This document shows positions 14,751 through 22,901 of a DNA stretch of 44,873 nt, one piece after another. How positions within the stretch are numbered: the first letter of the stretch is position 1; each line of letters starts with the position of its first letter. The notes under the pieces were generated by a model. That model saw only the letters and a program-made list of their open reading frames with translations. It did no database searches and was not told where the DNA came from. The position numbers and the translations under genes are program-made. Source of the DNA: Acidithiobacillus sp. (lineage in GTDB: Bacteria; Pseudomonadota; Gammaproteobacteria; Acidithiobacillales; Acidithiobacillaceae); NCBI GenBank assembly GCA_028065135.1, contig JAPTWR010000089.1, positions 1-44,873 of the forward strand, in the 5' to 3' direction.

Positions 14751-15674
14751 GTGAAAGACCTCATCAGCATTCAGCAGCAAGCCATCGGTACTGAGCAGAC
14801 GCGGACCGTCAACGCCCGTGATCTGCACACTTTTCTGGAGAACAAAGATAAGTTTGCGACTTGGATCAAGGACCGCATTGACCAGTTCGAGTTCGTGGAG
14901 AACCAGGACTTTGTTAGTTTTTCGGAAAATTCCGAAAAACCCCATGGTGGACGCCCAAGCGAGGAGTATCACCTCACCCTGAACATGGCCAAGGAACTCT
15001 CCATGGTCGAGCGCACACCCAAAGGCAAGGAAGCCCGCCAGTATTTCATCGAATGCGAACGTGTGGCCCGCTCAGCGAAGGTGCCTGCCCTCCCCGCACC
15101 GGAGCCAGGCGTGTACAAGGCACTCATCGCCACCACCGATGAGGGATCATTCTGGAAAGCCTTCAAAAAGCATGCCGCGCGTCTCAAAGACGCTCCGCTT
15201 GCCTGGCAAAACGGTGGCCTGGTGGCGACCCGCATCGCACTGGAGATGGCTGGTCGAGATATAGGCGTCCACCCGGATGTTTTCGCGCCATTCATCCACA
15301 GCCTGCCGACTCGCGAACAGGCTGGCATGGCAAACCCTTTAAAGATCGACGAGGAATCCTGGAAAGCCATTCTTTCCGTAACCGTCTATGGGCGAAAACT
15401 GGGAGAACACCTTCTTCTGGCGCTGGAGAAAGGCGATAAAAATGCCATCGGCGACCTGAGAAGTCAGGGCGTGTCCATCACCGCGCGCCCTGGACATCTG
15501 TTCATCGCCCGGTCCAGCGCGTTTCCCTACCAGCACCCGGCGGTCTCCGCTCTTCACGACCTCATCAAGCGCTCACCGGACGCCATTGAAGTCAAACTAC
15601 AGCTTGGCGATATCGTAAGGAAGAGCACTTCCGGCGTGATGATCGCCACAGCGGACACACCGCTGAGCGTCTAG
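14751..15674 (+). CDS. AntA/AntB-domain protein, copy 1
   Basis: A 307-residue protein whose first 85 residues match the AntA/AntB antirepressor domain (TRTVNARDLHTFLENKDKFA, then FATWIKDRI and YHLTLNMAKELSMVERT, KEARQYFIECE). In phages this domain is found in antirepressors that relieve prophage repression. The C-terminal 200 residues (from about ALIATTDEGSFWKAF) are not recognised. I chose GTG 14751 because AGGAG stands eight bases upstream; ATG 14715 in the same frame has no ribosome-binding site. It may interfere with an LexA- or Xre-type repressor of the element or of the host. Confidence 0.8.
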   Translation: MKDLISIQQQAIGTEQTRTVNARDLHTFLENKDKFATWIKDRIDQFEFVENQDFVSFSENSEKPHGGRPSEEYHLTLNMAKELSMVERTPKGKEARQYFIECERVARSAKVPALPAPEPGVYKALIATTDEGSFWKAFKKHAARLKDAPLAWQNGGLVATRIALEMAGRDIGVHPDVFAPFIHSLPTREQAGMANPLKIDEESWKAILSVTVYGRKLGEHLLLALEKGDKNAIGDLRSQGVSITARPGHLFIARSSAFPYQHPAVSALHDLIKRSPDAIEVKLQLGDIVRKSTSGVMIATADTPLSV

Positions 15675-15685
15675 TTTTGTGGTGT

Positions 15686-15694
15686 GGTGCTATA
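15686..15694 (+). promoter_or_regulatory. GGTGCTATA promoter box, duplicated copy 1
   Basis: GTGGTGCTATATATGACC, 46 bases before the ATG at 15740. Confidence 0.6.
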
Positions 15695-15739
15695 TATGAC
15701 CCAGAGCAATGACGCTCCTGCTTGATGAGGAATTTCACC

Positions 15740-16855
15740 ATGCGTAAATCTTTTCTTCTTTTGTCCGCTGCAGTAGCCTTGACTTTACCTGCTTTGGCTG
15801 TGGCTGACACGGGCAGCACAACGGTAGGTATCGGTTATGACAACGTCGGCATCCACCTGGGCAACGGCGTCAGTGCCAGCGTCCCCGCAGGAAAATTGAC
15901 GATTGGTCACACCTTCGGAAGAGATTCAACTGTGAAAGACCTCATCAGCATTCAGCAGCAAGCCATCGGTACTGAGCAGACGCGGACCGTCAACGCCCGT
16001 GATCTGCACACTTTTCTGGAGAACAAAGATAAGTTTGCGACTTGGATCAAGGACCGCATTGACCAGTTCGAGTTCGTGGAGAACCAGGACTTTGTTAGTT
16101 TTTCGGAAAATTCCGAAAAACCCCATGGTGGACGCCCAAGCGAGGAGTATCACCTCACCCTGAACATGGCCAAGGAACTCTCCATGGTCGAGCGCACACC
16201 CAAAGGCAAGGAAGCCCGCCAGTATTTCATCGAATGCGAACGTGTGGCCCGCTCAGCGAAGGTGCCTGCCCTCCCCGCACCGGAGCCAGGCGTGTACAAG
16301 GCACTCATCGCCACCACCGATGAGGGATCATTCTGGAAAGCCTTCAAAAAGCATGCCGCGCGTCTCAAAGACGCTCCGCTTGCCTGGCAAAACGGTGGCC
16401 TGGTGGCGACCCGCATCGCACTGGAGATGGCTGGTCGAGATATAGGCGTCCACCCGGATGTTTTCGCGCCATTCATCCACAGCCTGCCGACTCGCGAACA
16501 GGCTGGCATGGCAAACCCTTTAAAGATCGACGAGGAATCCTGGAAAGCCATTCTTTCCGTAACCGTCTATGGGCGAAAACTGGGAGAACACCTTCTTCTG
16601 GCGCTGGAGAAAGGCGATAAAAATGCCATCGGCGACCTGAGAAGTCAGGGCGTGTCCATCACCGCGCGCCCTGGACATCTGTTCATCGCCCGGTCCAGCG
16701 CGTTTCCCTACCAGCACCCGGCGGTCTCCGCTCTTCACGACCTCATCAAGCGCTCACCGGACGCCATTGAAGTCAAACTACAGCTTGGCGATATCGTAAG
16801 GAAGAGCACTTCCGGCGTGATGATCGCCACAGCGGACACACCGCTGAGCGTCTAG
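15740..16855 (+). CDS. chimeric gene: OMP signal peptide fused to AntA-domain protein (copy 2)
   Basis: The duplication joins, in frame, the first 60 residues of the outer-membrane protein (signal peptide MRKSFLLLSAAVALTLPALA and the first strands) to the complete AntA-domain protein, giving 371 residues. The ribosome-binding site (GAGGAA) and promoter box are those of the outer-membrane gene. If translated as one chain, a cytoplasmic DNA- or protein-binding domain would be sent to the Sec system. The internal GTG at 15932 keeps only a weakened site (AAGAG instead of AGGAG), so normal AntA production from copy 2 is probably reduced. This is an accidental chimera unless shown otherwise. Confidence 0.65.
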   Translation: MRKSFLLLSAAVALTLPALAVADTGSTTVGIGYDNVGIHLGNGVSASVPAGKLTIGHTFGRDSTVKDLISIQQQAIGTEQTRTVNARDLHTFLENKDKFATWIKDRIDQFEFVENQDFVSFSENSEKPHGGRPSEEYHLTLNMAKELSMVERTPKGKEARQYFIECERVARSAKVPALPAPEPGVYKALIATTDEGSFWKAFKKHAARLKDAPLAWQNGGLVATRIALEMAGRDIGVHPDVFAPFIHSLPTREQAGMANPLKIDEESWKAILSVTVYGRKLGEHLLLALEKGDKNAIGDLRSQGVSITARPGHLFIARSSAFPYQHPAVSALHDLIKRSPDAIEVKLQLGDIVRKSTSGVMIATADTPLSV

Positions 16856-16866
16856 TTTTGTGGTGT

Positions 16867-16875
16867 GGTGCTATA
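16867..16875 (+). promoter_or_regulatory. GGTGCTATA promoter box, duplicated copy 2
   Basis: Identical to the box at 15686; drives the intact outer-membrane protein gene (ATG at 16921). Confidence 0.6.
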
Positions 16876-16920
16876 TATGACCCAGAGCAATGACGCTCCT
16901 GCTTGATGAGGAATTTCACC

Positions 16921-17562
16921 ATGCGTAAATCTTTTCTTCTTTTGTCCGCTGCAGTAGCCTTGACTTTACCTGCTTTGGCTGTGGCTGACACGGGCAGCAC
17001 AACGGTAGGTATCGGTTATGACAACGTCGGCATCCACCTGGGCAACGGCGTCAGTGCCAGCGTCCCCGCAGGAAAATTGACGATTGGTCACACCTTCGGA
17101 ACCACCAATTACGGCGTTGGTTTTGACCTGGTGGATGGCGCCGGCAATGGGCTGACGTACCAGCATTTGCAGGTCACCGGCGAGAAGCTCTTGCCCTTTG
17201 ATGGTGGTGTCATCGCCCCTAAAATTCTGATCGGCGGATCCCGTGTCGGGATTGCTGGTGGCAATGTGTATCACGTCAGCACCGCGTATGCTGGCTTTGG
17301 CGCGTCCTACGGCTACCCCGTTGGCCGGTACGTGTCCCTCACCGCCAATGCCGCCCTGGGCCGTGACTTTGCAACGCATGTGACCGGCCTGCACACGGTT
17401 GGTGGACTGTTCTACCAGGCGGGCGCGGACGTGAACTTCAGCGGAGTTGGCCCCGGATTGTTCACCGTGGGCTATGAATATCGTCATCTGCCCATTTCCG
17501 TACCCAATTGTATCCATCTCGACACCAGTGGGTTCCAGGCGCGGTACAGCATCGCTTTCTAG
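16921..17562 (+). CDS. YfaZ-like outer-membrane beta-barrel protein
   Basis: A 213-residue protein with a clear Sec signal peptide (cleavage likely after ALAVA, near residue 22), then alternating Gly/aromatic beta-strand segments (TTVGIGYDNVGIHLGNG, NYGVGFDLVDGAGN, FGASYGYPVG, LFTVGYEYRHL) and a terminal Phe (ARYSIAF), the signature of outer-membrane barrels. Length and pattern fit YfaZ-type proteins. GAGGAA lies eight bases before the ATG. A surface protein next to an AntA-domain gene on a conjugative element could act in surface exclusion or phage resistance, but nothing in the sequence proves it. Confidence 0.7.
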   Translation: MRKSFLLLSAAVALTLPALAVADTGSTTVGIGYDNVGIHLGNGVSASVPAGKLTIGHTFGTTNYGVGFDLVDGAGNGLTYQHLQVTGEKLLPFDGGVIAPKILIGGSRVGIAGGNVYHVSTAYAGFGASYGYPVGRYVSLTANAALGRDFATHVTGLHTVGGLFYQAGADVNFSGVGPGLFTVGYEYRHLPISVPNCIHLDTSGFQARYSIAF

Positions 17563-17563
17563 T

Positions 17564-17615
17564 ATTGCTCGCGGGAAGCGATCAGGATAAGAGGACCGCT
17601 TCCCGCCCAGTGCAT
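17564..17615. terminator. inverted pair of dispersed elements forming a 10-bp hairpin
   Basis: Two copies of the dispersed element face each other: ATTGCTCGCGGGAAGCGAT (17564-17582) and CCGCTTCCCGCCCAGTGCAT (17596-17615). GCGGGAAGCG (17571-17580) pairs perfectly with CGCTTCCCGC (17597-17606) over a 16-base loop, just after the outer-membrane gene stop. This probably terminates or protects its mRNA. The second copy also serves as leader element of the next gene, 65 bases before its ATG. Confidence 0.6.
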
Positions 17616-17679
17616 GTGGTGTGGGGACCAACTCTACGGCCCATCGGGCACTTTTGATCTGATAAAAAAGGAAACTGAT

Positions 17680-18084
17680 ATGACGAAAGATATTGAGAAA
17701 AATATTGACTATCGGGAACTCACCAGTATGCTGGCGAGGGCGGTAGAAGTGCTGTTTATCGATCTGGAGCACGCGGTGCTGGTTGTGACACCTGGTTGTA
17801 GCGTTGATGGTAATAGGGTTATGGCAACTCGCGCTTACAGCCTGACCTGTCAGGAGGCCTCCGACGATATGACAGTGCTGGAGTCGGTGCTTATAGAAGG
17901 GGCGGACGCCTCACCCGAATCCTTTGAGGATGGCTGGACTGGAATGCTTGCCTCGCGCCAGCTTCGCGGCGGTTCGGACGACGCAGATGGCGGCGCACTC
18001 TTTGCCTTTATTGCGTCAGCCTATAAAGCTTTCATGGAAGTCATGTATGAAAAAGTCTCTGTCGCGCCCACTGCAACCCCGTAA
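17680..18084 (+). CDS. hypothetical cytoplasmic protein
   Basis: A 134-residue acidic protein starting MTKDIEKNIDYRELTSML, with AAGGAAA upstream of the ATG. There is no signal peptide. A central beta-rich segment (HAVLVVTPGCSVDGNRVMAT) and an acidic Asp/Gly loop (GGSDDADGG) are visible. Not recognised. It heads a run of three same-strand genes, the next two encoding secreted proteins. Confidence 0.6.
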   Translation: MTKDIEKNIDYRELTSMLARAVEVLFIDLEHAVLVVTPGCSVDGNRVMATRAYSLTCQEASDDMTVLESVLIEGADASPESFEDGWTGMLASRQLRGGSDDADGGALFAFIASAYKAFMEVMYEKVSVAPTATP

Positions 18085-18096
18085 CACCCAGGATCC

Positions 18097-18118
18097 GGCC
18101 GGTTCACGTGAACCGGCC
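18097..18118. terminator. 22-bp perfect palindrome
   Basis: GGCCGGTTCAC joined directly to GTGAACCGGCC, followed by TT only. It lies between two same-strand genes and may be an attenuator, an mRNA processing site or a protein operator. Confidence 0.5.
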
Positions 18119-18139
18119 TTGCTGCACAAGGAGCAACAA

Positions 18140-18502
18140 ATGAACCAGAAACCCAGATCGCTTCCCGCGATCAAATCTATTTTTGCCGCACTACTTTTCT
18201 GCCTGCCTGCCACCTCGATGGCCGCCACACCCCTTGTACTGCCAGCACTTATGCAGGGCCATCACCAACAACCGGATGCCGTGATTGCGACGTGCCAGCC
18301 TCTGCTGCAGCCGGGACCATCCCCTGCCCCGCAGCAGAAATCCCCGCAAGAAATAGTCCTGCGCTGTGTCCCGCACACCCTGCACGTTGCTGGTGTCGCG
18401 CTCAACAAGCAGGCGGCGTCAGCCCTGTTTTCCGGTGGAGAGGCGGGAATCAAGGTCGTCCCGTATATCCATCTCAAGCCAAAAATCAAAGGAGCAAACT
18501 AA
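18140..18502 (+). CDS. secreted hypothetical protein
   Basis: A 120-residue protein starting MNQKPRSLPAIKSIF, with a signal peptide (hydrophobic IFAALLFCLPATSMA, cleavage after about residue 25). AAGGAG stands eight bases before the ATG. The mature part is Pro/Gln-rich and has two Cys (IATCQPLL and LRCVPHTL) that could form a periplasmic disulfide. Its stop overlaps the next start (TAATG), so it is coupled to the following secreted protein. A dispersed CGCGGGAAG element falls in its signal-peptide codons. Not recognised. Confidence 0.6.
   Translation: MNQKPRSLPAIKSIFAALLFCLPATSMAATPLVLPALMQGHHQQPDAVIATCQPLLQPGPSPAPQQKSPQEIVLRCVPHTLHVAGVALNKQAASALFSGGEAGIKVVPYIHLKPKIKGAN
18156..18172 (+). repeat. 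dispersed CGCGGGAAG element, intragenic
   Basis: GATCGCTTCCCGCGATC: arms GATCGC/GCGATC around TTCCC. Confidence 0.6.
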
Positions 18503-19728
18503 TGCGCACGCATAACAAACTGACAGTCTCCGTAGCCGTCGCCGCGGCTCTGGCCTTTTCTCCATTGGCGGACGCGCACACGATAGCTCTGGTGGTCGCC
18601 TGTAACCCAGGTGGCCCTGATGCCATATCCCAGATGCCCGCCGTATCGCAAGGGTCTGCCAGCACCGCCACGGCGGTCTGCCCGTCCGGCACATACCCCG
18701 CAGTGGCGGGGCTGGGTGGATCACCAGCGTTGCTGGGCGCCATCGGGGCTGCCGCCGCAGTCGGTGGCGGACTGGCCCTCACCTCTGGTGGAGGATCTTC
18801 ACCGGCAAGCAATGCCGGGCAGCCCGCCCTTCCGGGAAGCGGCTCTGGGTCCGGGAGCAGATCAGTGCCCAGTGGTGGCACCTCGTCAGGCTCAGGTAGT
18901 ACCAGCGGACTTTCTAGGACCCGTGGTGCACAGGTTACCGGTGACGGAAGTGCAGCATCACCTAGCGGCGCACCCAACGGAAGCCAAGGGAGTGCCGGAA
19001 ATGGCCTTGGTAGTGGAAACGCTGGCAGTGTTGGCACACCGCCGAAAAGCGGTGGAAACGGTGGCTATGAGCATGGCAATACTACCGGCGGCGGCAACTC
19101 CACGGGCAGTAGCGGCGGGCAGACTTACCCCGTGTCTTCACATCAAATCGCCGGTTTCCCAACCCCTGAGATCAGCCCGTCCGTACTCTCGAACTATTCG
19201 TATTCAACCAGTGGGTCGGGTTCCAATGGTTCCGGTAATGGTTCCAACGCCAGTAATGGTTCGGCCAACCGCGGCAACGGGGCGGGCAGCGGGTTCCTGG
19301 GGCACCTGGTGCACAGTGTGGGGCAGGCTGTACAACAGGTTGGCCAACAACTGGTCGGTGGTGTGCTTCCCATCAGCCAGCCTATGTCCGGCACTGTGGC
19401 ATCTGGCCCACAGATTGCGGAAGTCACGGATCAGCCCGCGCCCGGCATATCGACATATCGTGAGCACCACGACTTTATGGCCAAGGCGCAATGGCCCTAT
19501 CTGGTATCTGCCCGCCTCGAAAAACGAGGTCTGACCCCAGTTGGTGGCGCTGCAAGCGACCTCTTGGGTGATGGAATGGACATGCACCTTATTTCACATG
19601 TGCGGGCCTGCGAGGTTCAGACGGCACTACGATACAACAGAGGATATGGCTACCCCCCACTGCTGGCCGTTCTGCTGCGTCAGCGTGCACTAGCGCGGAG
19701 TACACGGACCTATGCGCGAGGCGTATAG
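18502..19728 (+). CDS. secreted Gly/Ser-rich protein
   Basis: A 408-residue protein starting MRTHNKLTVSVAVAAALAFS with a signal peptide ending near ADA (residue 24). A hydrophobic Gly/Ala segment (LLGAIGAAAAVGGGLAL, about residues 75-92) may be a membrane anchor. Then come about 200 residues of Gly-Ser-Asn low complexity, and a globular-looking C-terminus from about residue 310 (HHDFMAKAQWPYLVSARLEK to the end). The architecture resembles anchored surface or pilus-associated proteins with a flexible stalk. No family recognised. It is coupled to the upstream gene by the TAATG overlap. Confidence 0.6.
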   Translation: MRTHNKLTVSVAVAAALAFSPLADAHTIALVVACNPGGPDAISQMPAVSQGSASTATAVCPSGTYPAVAGLGGSPALLGAIGAAAAVGGGLALTSGGGSSPASNAGQPALPGSGSGSGSRSVPSGGTSSGSGSTSGLSRTRGAQVTGDGSAASPSGAPNGSQGSAGNGLGSGNAGSVGTPPKSGGNGGYEHGNTTGGGNSTGSSGGQTYPVSSHQIAGFPTPEISPSVLSNYSYSTSGSGSNGSGNGSNASNGSANRGNGAGSGFLGHLVHSVGQAVQQVGQQLVGGVLPISQPMSGTVASGPQIAEVTDQPAPGISTYREHHDFMAKAQWPYLVSARLEKRGLTPVGGAASDLLGDGMDMHLISHVRACEVQTALRYNRGYGYPPLLAVLLRQRALARSTRTYARGV

Positions 19729-19835
19729 GTATTTTGCGTAAGGCGAATACACATTTTGCTGTGGATTCAGTTCCCGCCGAAGCTGGTGTGGCGTTTATAC
19801 ACCGGCACTCATAGTGCGCTTAGCGATTACATTTA

Positions 19836-19850
19836 ATCGCGGGAAGCGAT
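19836..19850 (+). repeat. dispersed CGCGGGAAG element
   Basis: ATCGCGGGAAGCGAT with five-base arms ATCGC/GCGAT, 21 bases before the ATG at 19871. The GGGAA orientation is opposite to that of most leader copies. The rest of 19729-19870 holds only a short GGTGT/ACACC stem. Confidence 0.6.
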
Positions 19851-19870
19851 CTGCCATCACGAGGACTGTC

Positions 19871-20077
19871 ATGAAGCTGGAAATTGGTAAAGACTATTTA
19901 CTCCTAAACACGTTATACCCTGAGGATCGAAGCAAGGATCGACGGGTGCGGATTACCGGCATGGATCGGAAAGTGATTTATCTGGAAACCGAGCCGCCTC
20001 CGGGAGACAGCAAAGGCACCCCACTATCGTTTTCGCGGGCATCCATGCGTAGGCTGGCTACTCCTTTCGAGAGGTGA
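19871..20077 (+). CDS. hypothetical small protein
   Basis: A 68-residue protein starting MKLEIGKDYLLLNTLYPEDR, with GAGGA nine bases upstream. Predominantly beta by composition (VRITGMDRKVIYLETEPPPG), resembling a small SH3-like fold of the sort common in plasmid small proteins. It precedes the 20081 gene by three bases and is probably co-translated with it. Function unknown. Confidence 0.55.
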   Translation: MKLEIGKDYLLLNTLYPEDRSKDRRVRITGMDRKVIYLETEPPPGDSKGTPLSFSRASMRRLATPFER

Positions 20078-20080
20078 AAA

Positions 20081-20593
20081 ATGTGGAAGTTGAAAATGTT
20101 GAGCCACCCACCTATAGACAGGATCGCCGTGCGTGAGCGGCTTGCTCGCGGGTACAGCAGCGCTTCTGCGGAAAGCGGTGGTTGGGATGACCCAGACGAA
20201 CCGGTAATTGTCTCTGAACCAGACTGGCTTGCCGCCATCGCCATCGCAAAGCGCATCTATGCGGACTATTTGGACCATTTGGACCGAATGTCGCGCTCCG
20301 GCGGCCCTAAATATCTATACAACGCGGCGATTGAACTGTTCGTGGATATGGGCTATTTGGACGGAACGTCGCGCTCTGGCCCTAAAGATGCCTGTCTATA
20401 CAGCGCGGCGGTTGAACTATTCGTGGATAGTCATGATTATGACCCGGCCAATCTTTTGCGCTATGCCGCCTCCCGCGGGATCAACATCCCCTCTGTGAGA
20501 GATGTTAACGATCTGCACAGTGCGGTTTATGCACTACTGTGGGCATACACTGAAGCGGAAGACTTTGTCGAGGTGCCAGATCTACTTGATTGA
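20081..20593 (+). CDS. hypothetical protein with internal duplication
   Basis: A 170-residue acidic protein starting MWKLKMLSHPPIDR. Residues about 62-115 contain two copies of a unit of roughly 28 residues: YLDHLDRMSRSG..LYNAAIELFVD and YLDGTSRSG..LYSAAVELFVD. The DNA copies are also similar, so the internal duplication is fairly recent. Otherwise helical and unrecognised. It ends just before the second 44-bp repeat. Confidence 0.6.
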   Translation: MWKLKMLSHPPIDRIAVRERLARGYSSASAESGGWDDPDEPVIVSEPDWLAAIAIAKRIYADYLDHLDRMSRSGGPKYLYNAAIELFVDMGYLDGTSRSGPKDACLYSAAVELFVDSHDYDPANLLRYAASRGINIPSVRDVNDLHSAVYALLWAYTEAEDFVEVPDLLD

Positions 20594-20619
20594 TTTATAT
20601 TGATTTATGTAAGTCAGAA

Positions 20620-20665
20620 GGAGTGCAAGATAAGGGAGTGGGGTGCTTTGTGGTTGGGCTGTTTT
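20620..20665 (+). repeat. 44-bp repeat, copy 2 (before umuD)
   Basis: It begins GGAGTGCAAGATAAGGGAGT as at 6693-6650, then GGGGTGCTTTGTGGTTGGGC, and runs into nine Ts (20662-20670). A TTGATT/TTTATG-like promoter precedes it at about 20585-20608. It could be a short untranslated RNA ending at the T-run. Confidence 0.65.
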
Positions 20666-20678
20666 TTTTTGCGGACTA

Positions 20679-20725
20679 TCCCGATCTCCGACTTTCCCGG
20701 GAGTCCCGATCTCCGACTTTCCCGG
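20679..20725 (+). repeat. 25-bp period tandem repeat, two copies
   Basis: CCCGATCTCCGACTTTCCCG occurs at 20680 and again 25 bases later. The 20594-20919 stretch has no convincing gene; it holds the 44-bp repeat, this tandem repeat and the umuD upstream region. Confidence 0.7.
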
Positions 20726-20882
20726 AAGCGCAGTGTGGGCTGACTTGCTGAAACGAACCTGGTGGCCCTGGACTTGTGATCCGCATCGAATAAGCCGCAT
20801 CGCCGTGCAGGCCATAGGCTCATTCACCGCACATTAACGGGGCCTTGTGTCGCTTGTTGTGTAACCCGGATCATGGGAACCT

Positions 20883-20897
20883 ATGCAATAGTAGCAT
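20883..20897. promoter_or_regulatory. possible operator before umuD
   Basis: ATGC-AATAGTA-GCAT dyad, 23 bases before the umuD ATG. It may be a LexA-type operator, but it does not match the E. coli CTGT-N8-ACAG box. Confidence 0.25.
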
Positions 20898-20919
20898 TCA
20901 CCAGAATGGGGACGGGGAT

Positions 20920-21393
20920 ATGGCGCTGAAATCAGAGACCATCGAAAAACTCGCACGTGCGGGCCTCACTGTCATTCGCCCGGATCCCGCAGCCAGCCCG
21001 AGTTACCGGCCCGTCTTTATCAGTAAGATTGCCGCGGGGTTTCCGTCGCCAGCCGATGATTATGTGGAGCGCCGACTGGATCTCAACCAGCACTGCATTC
21101 ACCACCCGGAAGCGACTTTCTTCCTGCGCGTCAGCGGACACTCCATGACCGGTGCCGGCATTCATGACAACGATATCATGGTGGTCGACCGCAGCCTCGA
21201 GCCCGCACATGGGAAAATCGTCGTCGCCATCCTGGACGGGGAATTCACAGTCAAACGGCTCTCCAGAGGGGGTTGCGCTGGTGGTCACCCGGCGCTCCTG
21301 CCCGAGAATGACGACTACCCACGTATCGAAGTCCAAGAGGGGCAGGAACTCGAAATCTGGGGTGTGGCCACCTTTGTGATCCACGCACTGTAA
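20920..21393 (+). CDS. umuD: UmuD-like SOS mutagenesis protein (S24 peptidase)
   Basis: A 157-residue UmuD homologue. The self-cleavage region [19 protein letters not shown] matches the E. coli site except that Ala-Gly replaces Cys-Gly. The catalytic Ser is in [20 protein letters not shown] and the Lys in [14 protein letters not shown]. RecA-filament-stimulated cleavage would give UmuD', the partner of UmuC in polymerase V. It precedes umuC by eight bases. The start was chosen over a longer frame because it sits after GGGGACGGGG and matches the family length. On a conjugative element the pair raises mutagenic translesion repair, and single-stranded DNA entering by conjugation would induce it. 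Confidence 0.93.
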   Translation: MALKSETIEKLARAGLTVIRPDPAASPSYRPVFISKIAAGFPSPADDYVERRLDLNQHCIHHPEATFFLRVSGHSMTGAGIHDNDIMVVDRSLEPAHGKIVVAILDGEFTVKRLSRGGCAGGHPALLPENDDYPRIEVQEGQELEIWGVATFVIHAL

Positions 21394-21401
21394 CCAGCGC
21401 C

Positions 21402-22697
21402 ATGACCATCGCCCTGATCGACGGTAACAATTTCTATGTCTCTTGTGAGCGGGTCTTCCAGCCCAAGCTCAGGGACCGACCCGTCGTTATTTTGTCCAAT
21501 AATGATGGATGCATTGTTTCCCGTTCCGCCGAAGCCAAAGCCATCGGCATTCCCATGGGCGCGCCCTGGTTTGAGTGGAAGCTGAGGGCCGCCCGACTCG
21601 GCATCGTCGCCCTGTCCAGCAACTACACCCTCTATGCCGACATGAGCGAACGCATGATGCGCATTCTGAAGCGGTTTTCCCCACAACAGGAGGTGTACAG
21701 CATCGACGAATGTTTTCTGGACCTCACGGGCGTCCCCGATGATCAACAAACGAGCATGGCGGCCGCCATGCGCACCACCGTCGCACGGGAGATCGGCATA
21801 CCGGTTTGCGTGGGAATCGCCAGCACTAAAACCCGCGCGAAACTCGCCAACCATATCGCCAAAAAGATGCCGGAACTGCAGGGTGTCTGCCATCTCGAAC
21901 GACCTCCTCCATATGAGTATGAGGCCTATCTCGACCAATGGCCGGTGAATGACGTCTGGGGCGTCGGCCGCAAAATCGCCGAGAGACTTCAGACGCTGGA
22001 GATTACTACCGTGGCTCAGTTGCGCGACGCTGACCCCAAACGCCTGCGACAGCGTTTCAGCGTCCAGATCGAGAGGACCGTTCGGGAACTCCGGGGCGAG
22101 ATGTGCATCCCACTGGAAACCGGCCATACACCCAGAGACAGCATACAGTCCGCGCGCTCGTTCGGACAACCGGTTACCGCCATGAAGGATCTGCGGGCGG
22201 CGATCACCCTCTATACCGCCCGCGCCGCTGAAAAACTCCGGAAGGATGGTAGTGTCGCAGGCGCCATGGAGGTTTTCATCAGCACTTATCGCCACCGGGA
22301 CGAACCACAATATCACCCTATCCACAGTGTTCGTTTGGCCACCCCAACCGACGATACCTTGCAGATGATCCACTCGGCCGTATCTGCCCTGCAATCCATC
22401 CACCGGCCCGGGTATCGTTACGCCAAAGCCGGTATCCGCCTGATGGATTTGCACCCGGCTGGATCCCGGCAAGCGGATATTTTTGGTATGGCACCGGAGC
22501 ATGATGACCGGCGATCCATGTTGATGGCGGCCCTCGATACCATCAATCGGAGGTATGGGAGCAGCACCTGCCAACCTGGAGCCGCAGGGATTCACCAGAG
22601 ACAGGCGTGGCAGATGCAGCGGGGGACGCTTTCGCCGCAATTCACTACGTCATGGGCGGAACTTCCGGTTGCGTTGGCGAGAATGCCTGAAGTTTAG
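21402..22697 (+). CDS. umuC: UmuC-like Y-family DNA polymerase V
   Basis: A 431-residue Y-family polymerase. The palm motifs are intact: [19 protein letters not shown] at the start (first metal-binding Asp) and [12 protein letters not shown] (about residue 98, catalytic Asp-Glu). HhH/thumb and little-finger regions follow ([16 protein letters not shown] near 190). Length is that of UmuC. The C-terminus [11 protein letters not shown] resembles the DUF4113 tail of UmuC proteins. It forms an operon with umuD and ends before a terminator at 22869. No truncation seen. Confidence 0.95.
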   Translation: MTIALIDGNNFYVSCERVFQPKLRDRPVVILSNNDGCIVSRSAEAKAIGIPMGAPWFEWKLRAARLGIVALSSNYTLYADMSERMMRILKRFSPQQEVYSIDECFLDLTGVPDDQQTSMAAAMRTTVAREIGIPVCVGIASTKTRAKLANHIAKKMPELQGVCHLERPPPYEYEAYLDQWPVNDVWGVGRKIAERLQTLEITTVAQLRDADPKRLRQRFSVQIERTVRELRGEMCIPLETGHTPRDSIQSARSFGQPVTAMKDLRAAITLYTARAAEKLRKDGSVAGAMEVFISTYRHRDEPQYHPIHSVRLATPTDDTLQMIHSAVSALQSIHRPGYRYAKAGIRLMDLHPAGSRQADIFGMAPEHDDRRSMLMAALDTINRRYGSSTCQPGAAGIHQRQAWQMQRGTLSPQFTTSWAELPVALARMPEV

Positions 22698-22868
22698 GTC
22701 TCTCGGATTCGTCCAGGCAATCCAAGCCAACCCATGTGAAGCGTGGTTGACATGATCATCAACAGGTATACACTTAACCCATAGGTAGCGCTGACCGGTG
22801 AAAGTGCCCGCCCGCCTTGCAAAAGGTTCGCACCCTTGAGTGGAATAGCCAAGAGGCTCCGGATTAAC

Positions 22869-22901
22869 AATGCCCATCCCCAGTGATGGGCATTGGCTTT
22901 T
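22869..22901 (+). terminator. terminator after umuC
   Basis: AATGCCCATC, a six-base loop and GATGGGCATT (perfect 10-bp stem), then GGCTTTTA. It lies between umuC and a convergent gene. The 22698-22868 stretch holds nothing recognisable apart from a TTGACA-like hexamer. Confidence 0.75.

Larger units (their letters stand above)
14740..17101 (+). repeat. perfect 1181-bp tandem duplication
   Basis: 14740-15920 is repeated head to tail as 15921-17101. Translations in every frame agree between copies, so they appear identical. The unit spans the AntA-domain gene, the promoter box after it, and the first 60 codons of the outer-membrane protein gene. The left edge begins GAGATTCAACTGTG and the right edge ends CACACCTTCGGAA, with at most one base of homology at the junction. 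It is very recent, or an assembly artefact. Confidence 0.9.

Noticed and set aside
21315..22640. 441-codon minus-strand open frame opposite umuC
   Set aside because: umuC on the plus strand carries all polymerase motifs; the opposite frame is a high-GC shadow.
22698..22868. Possible attachment site or tRNA fragment (GGTTCGCACC resembles a T-arm)
   Set aside because: No cloverleaf can be drawn around it, and no integrase gene or second copy was found in the window.
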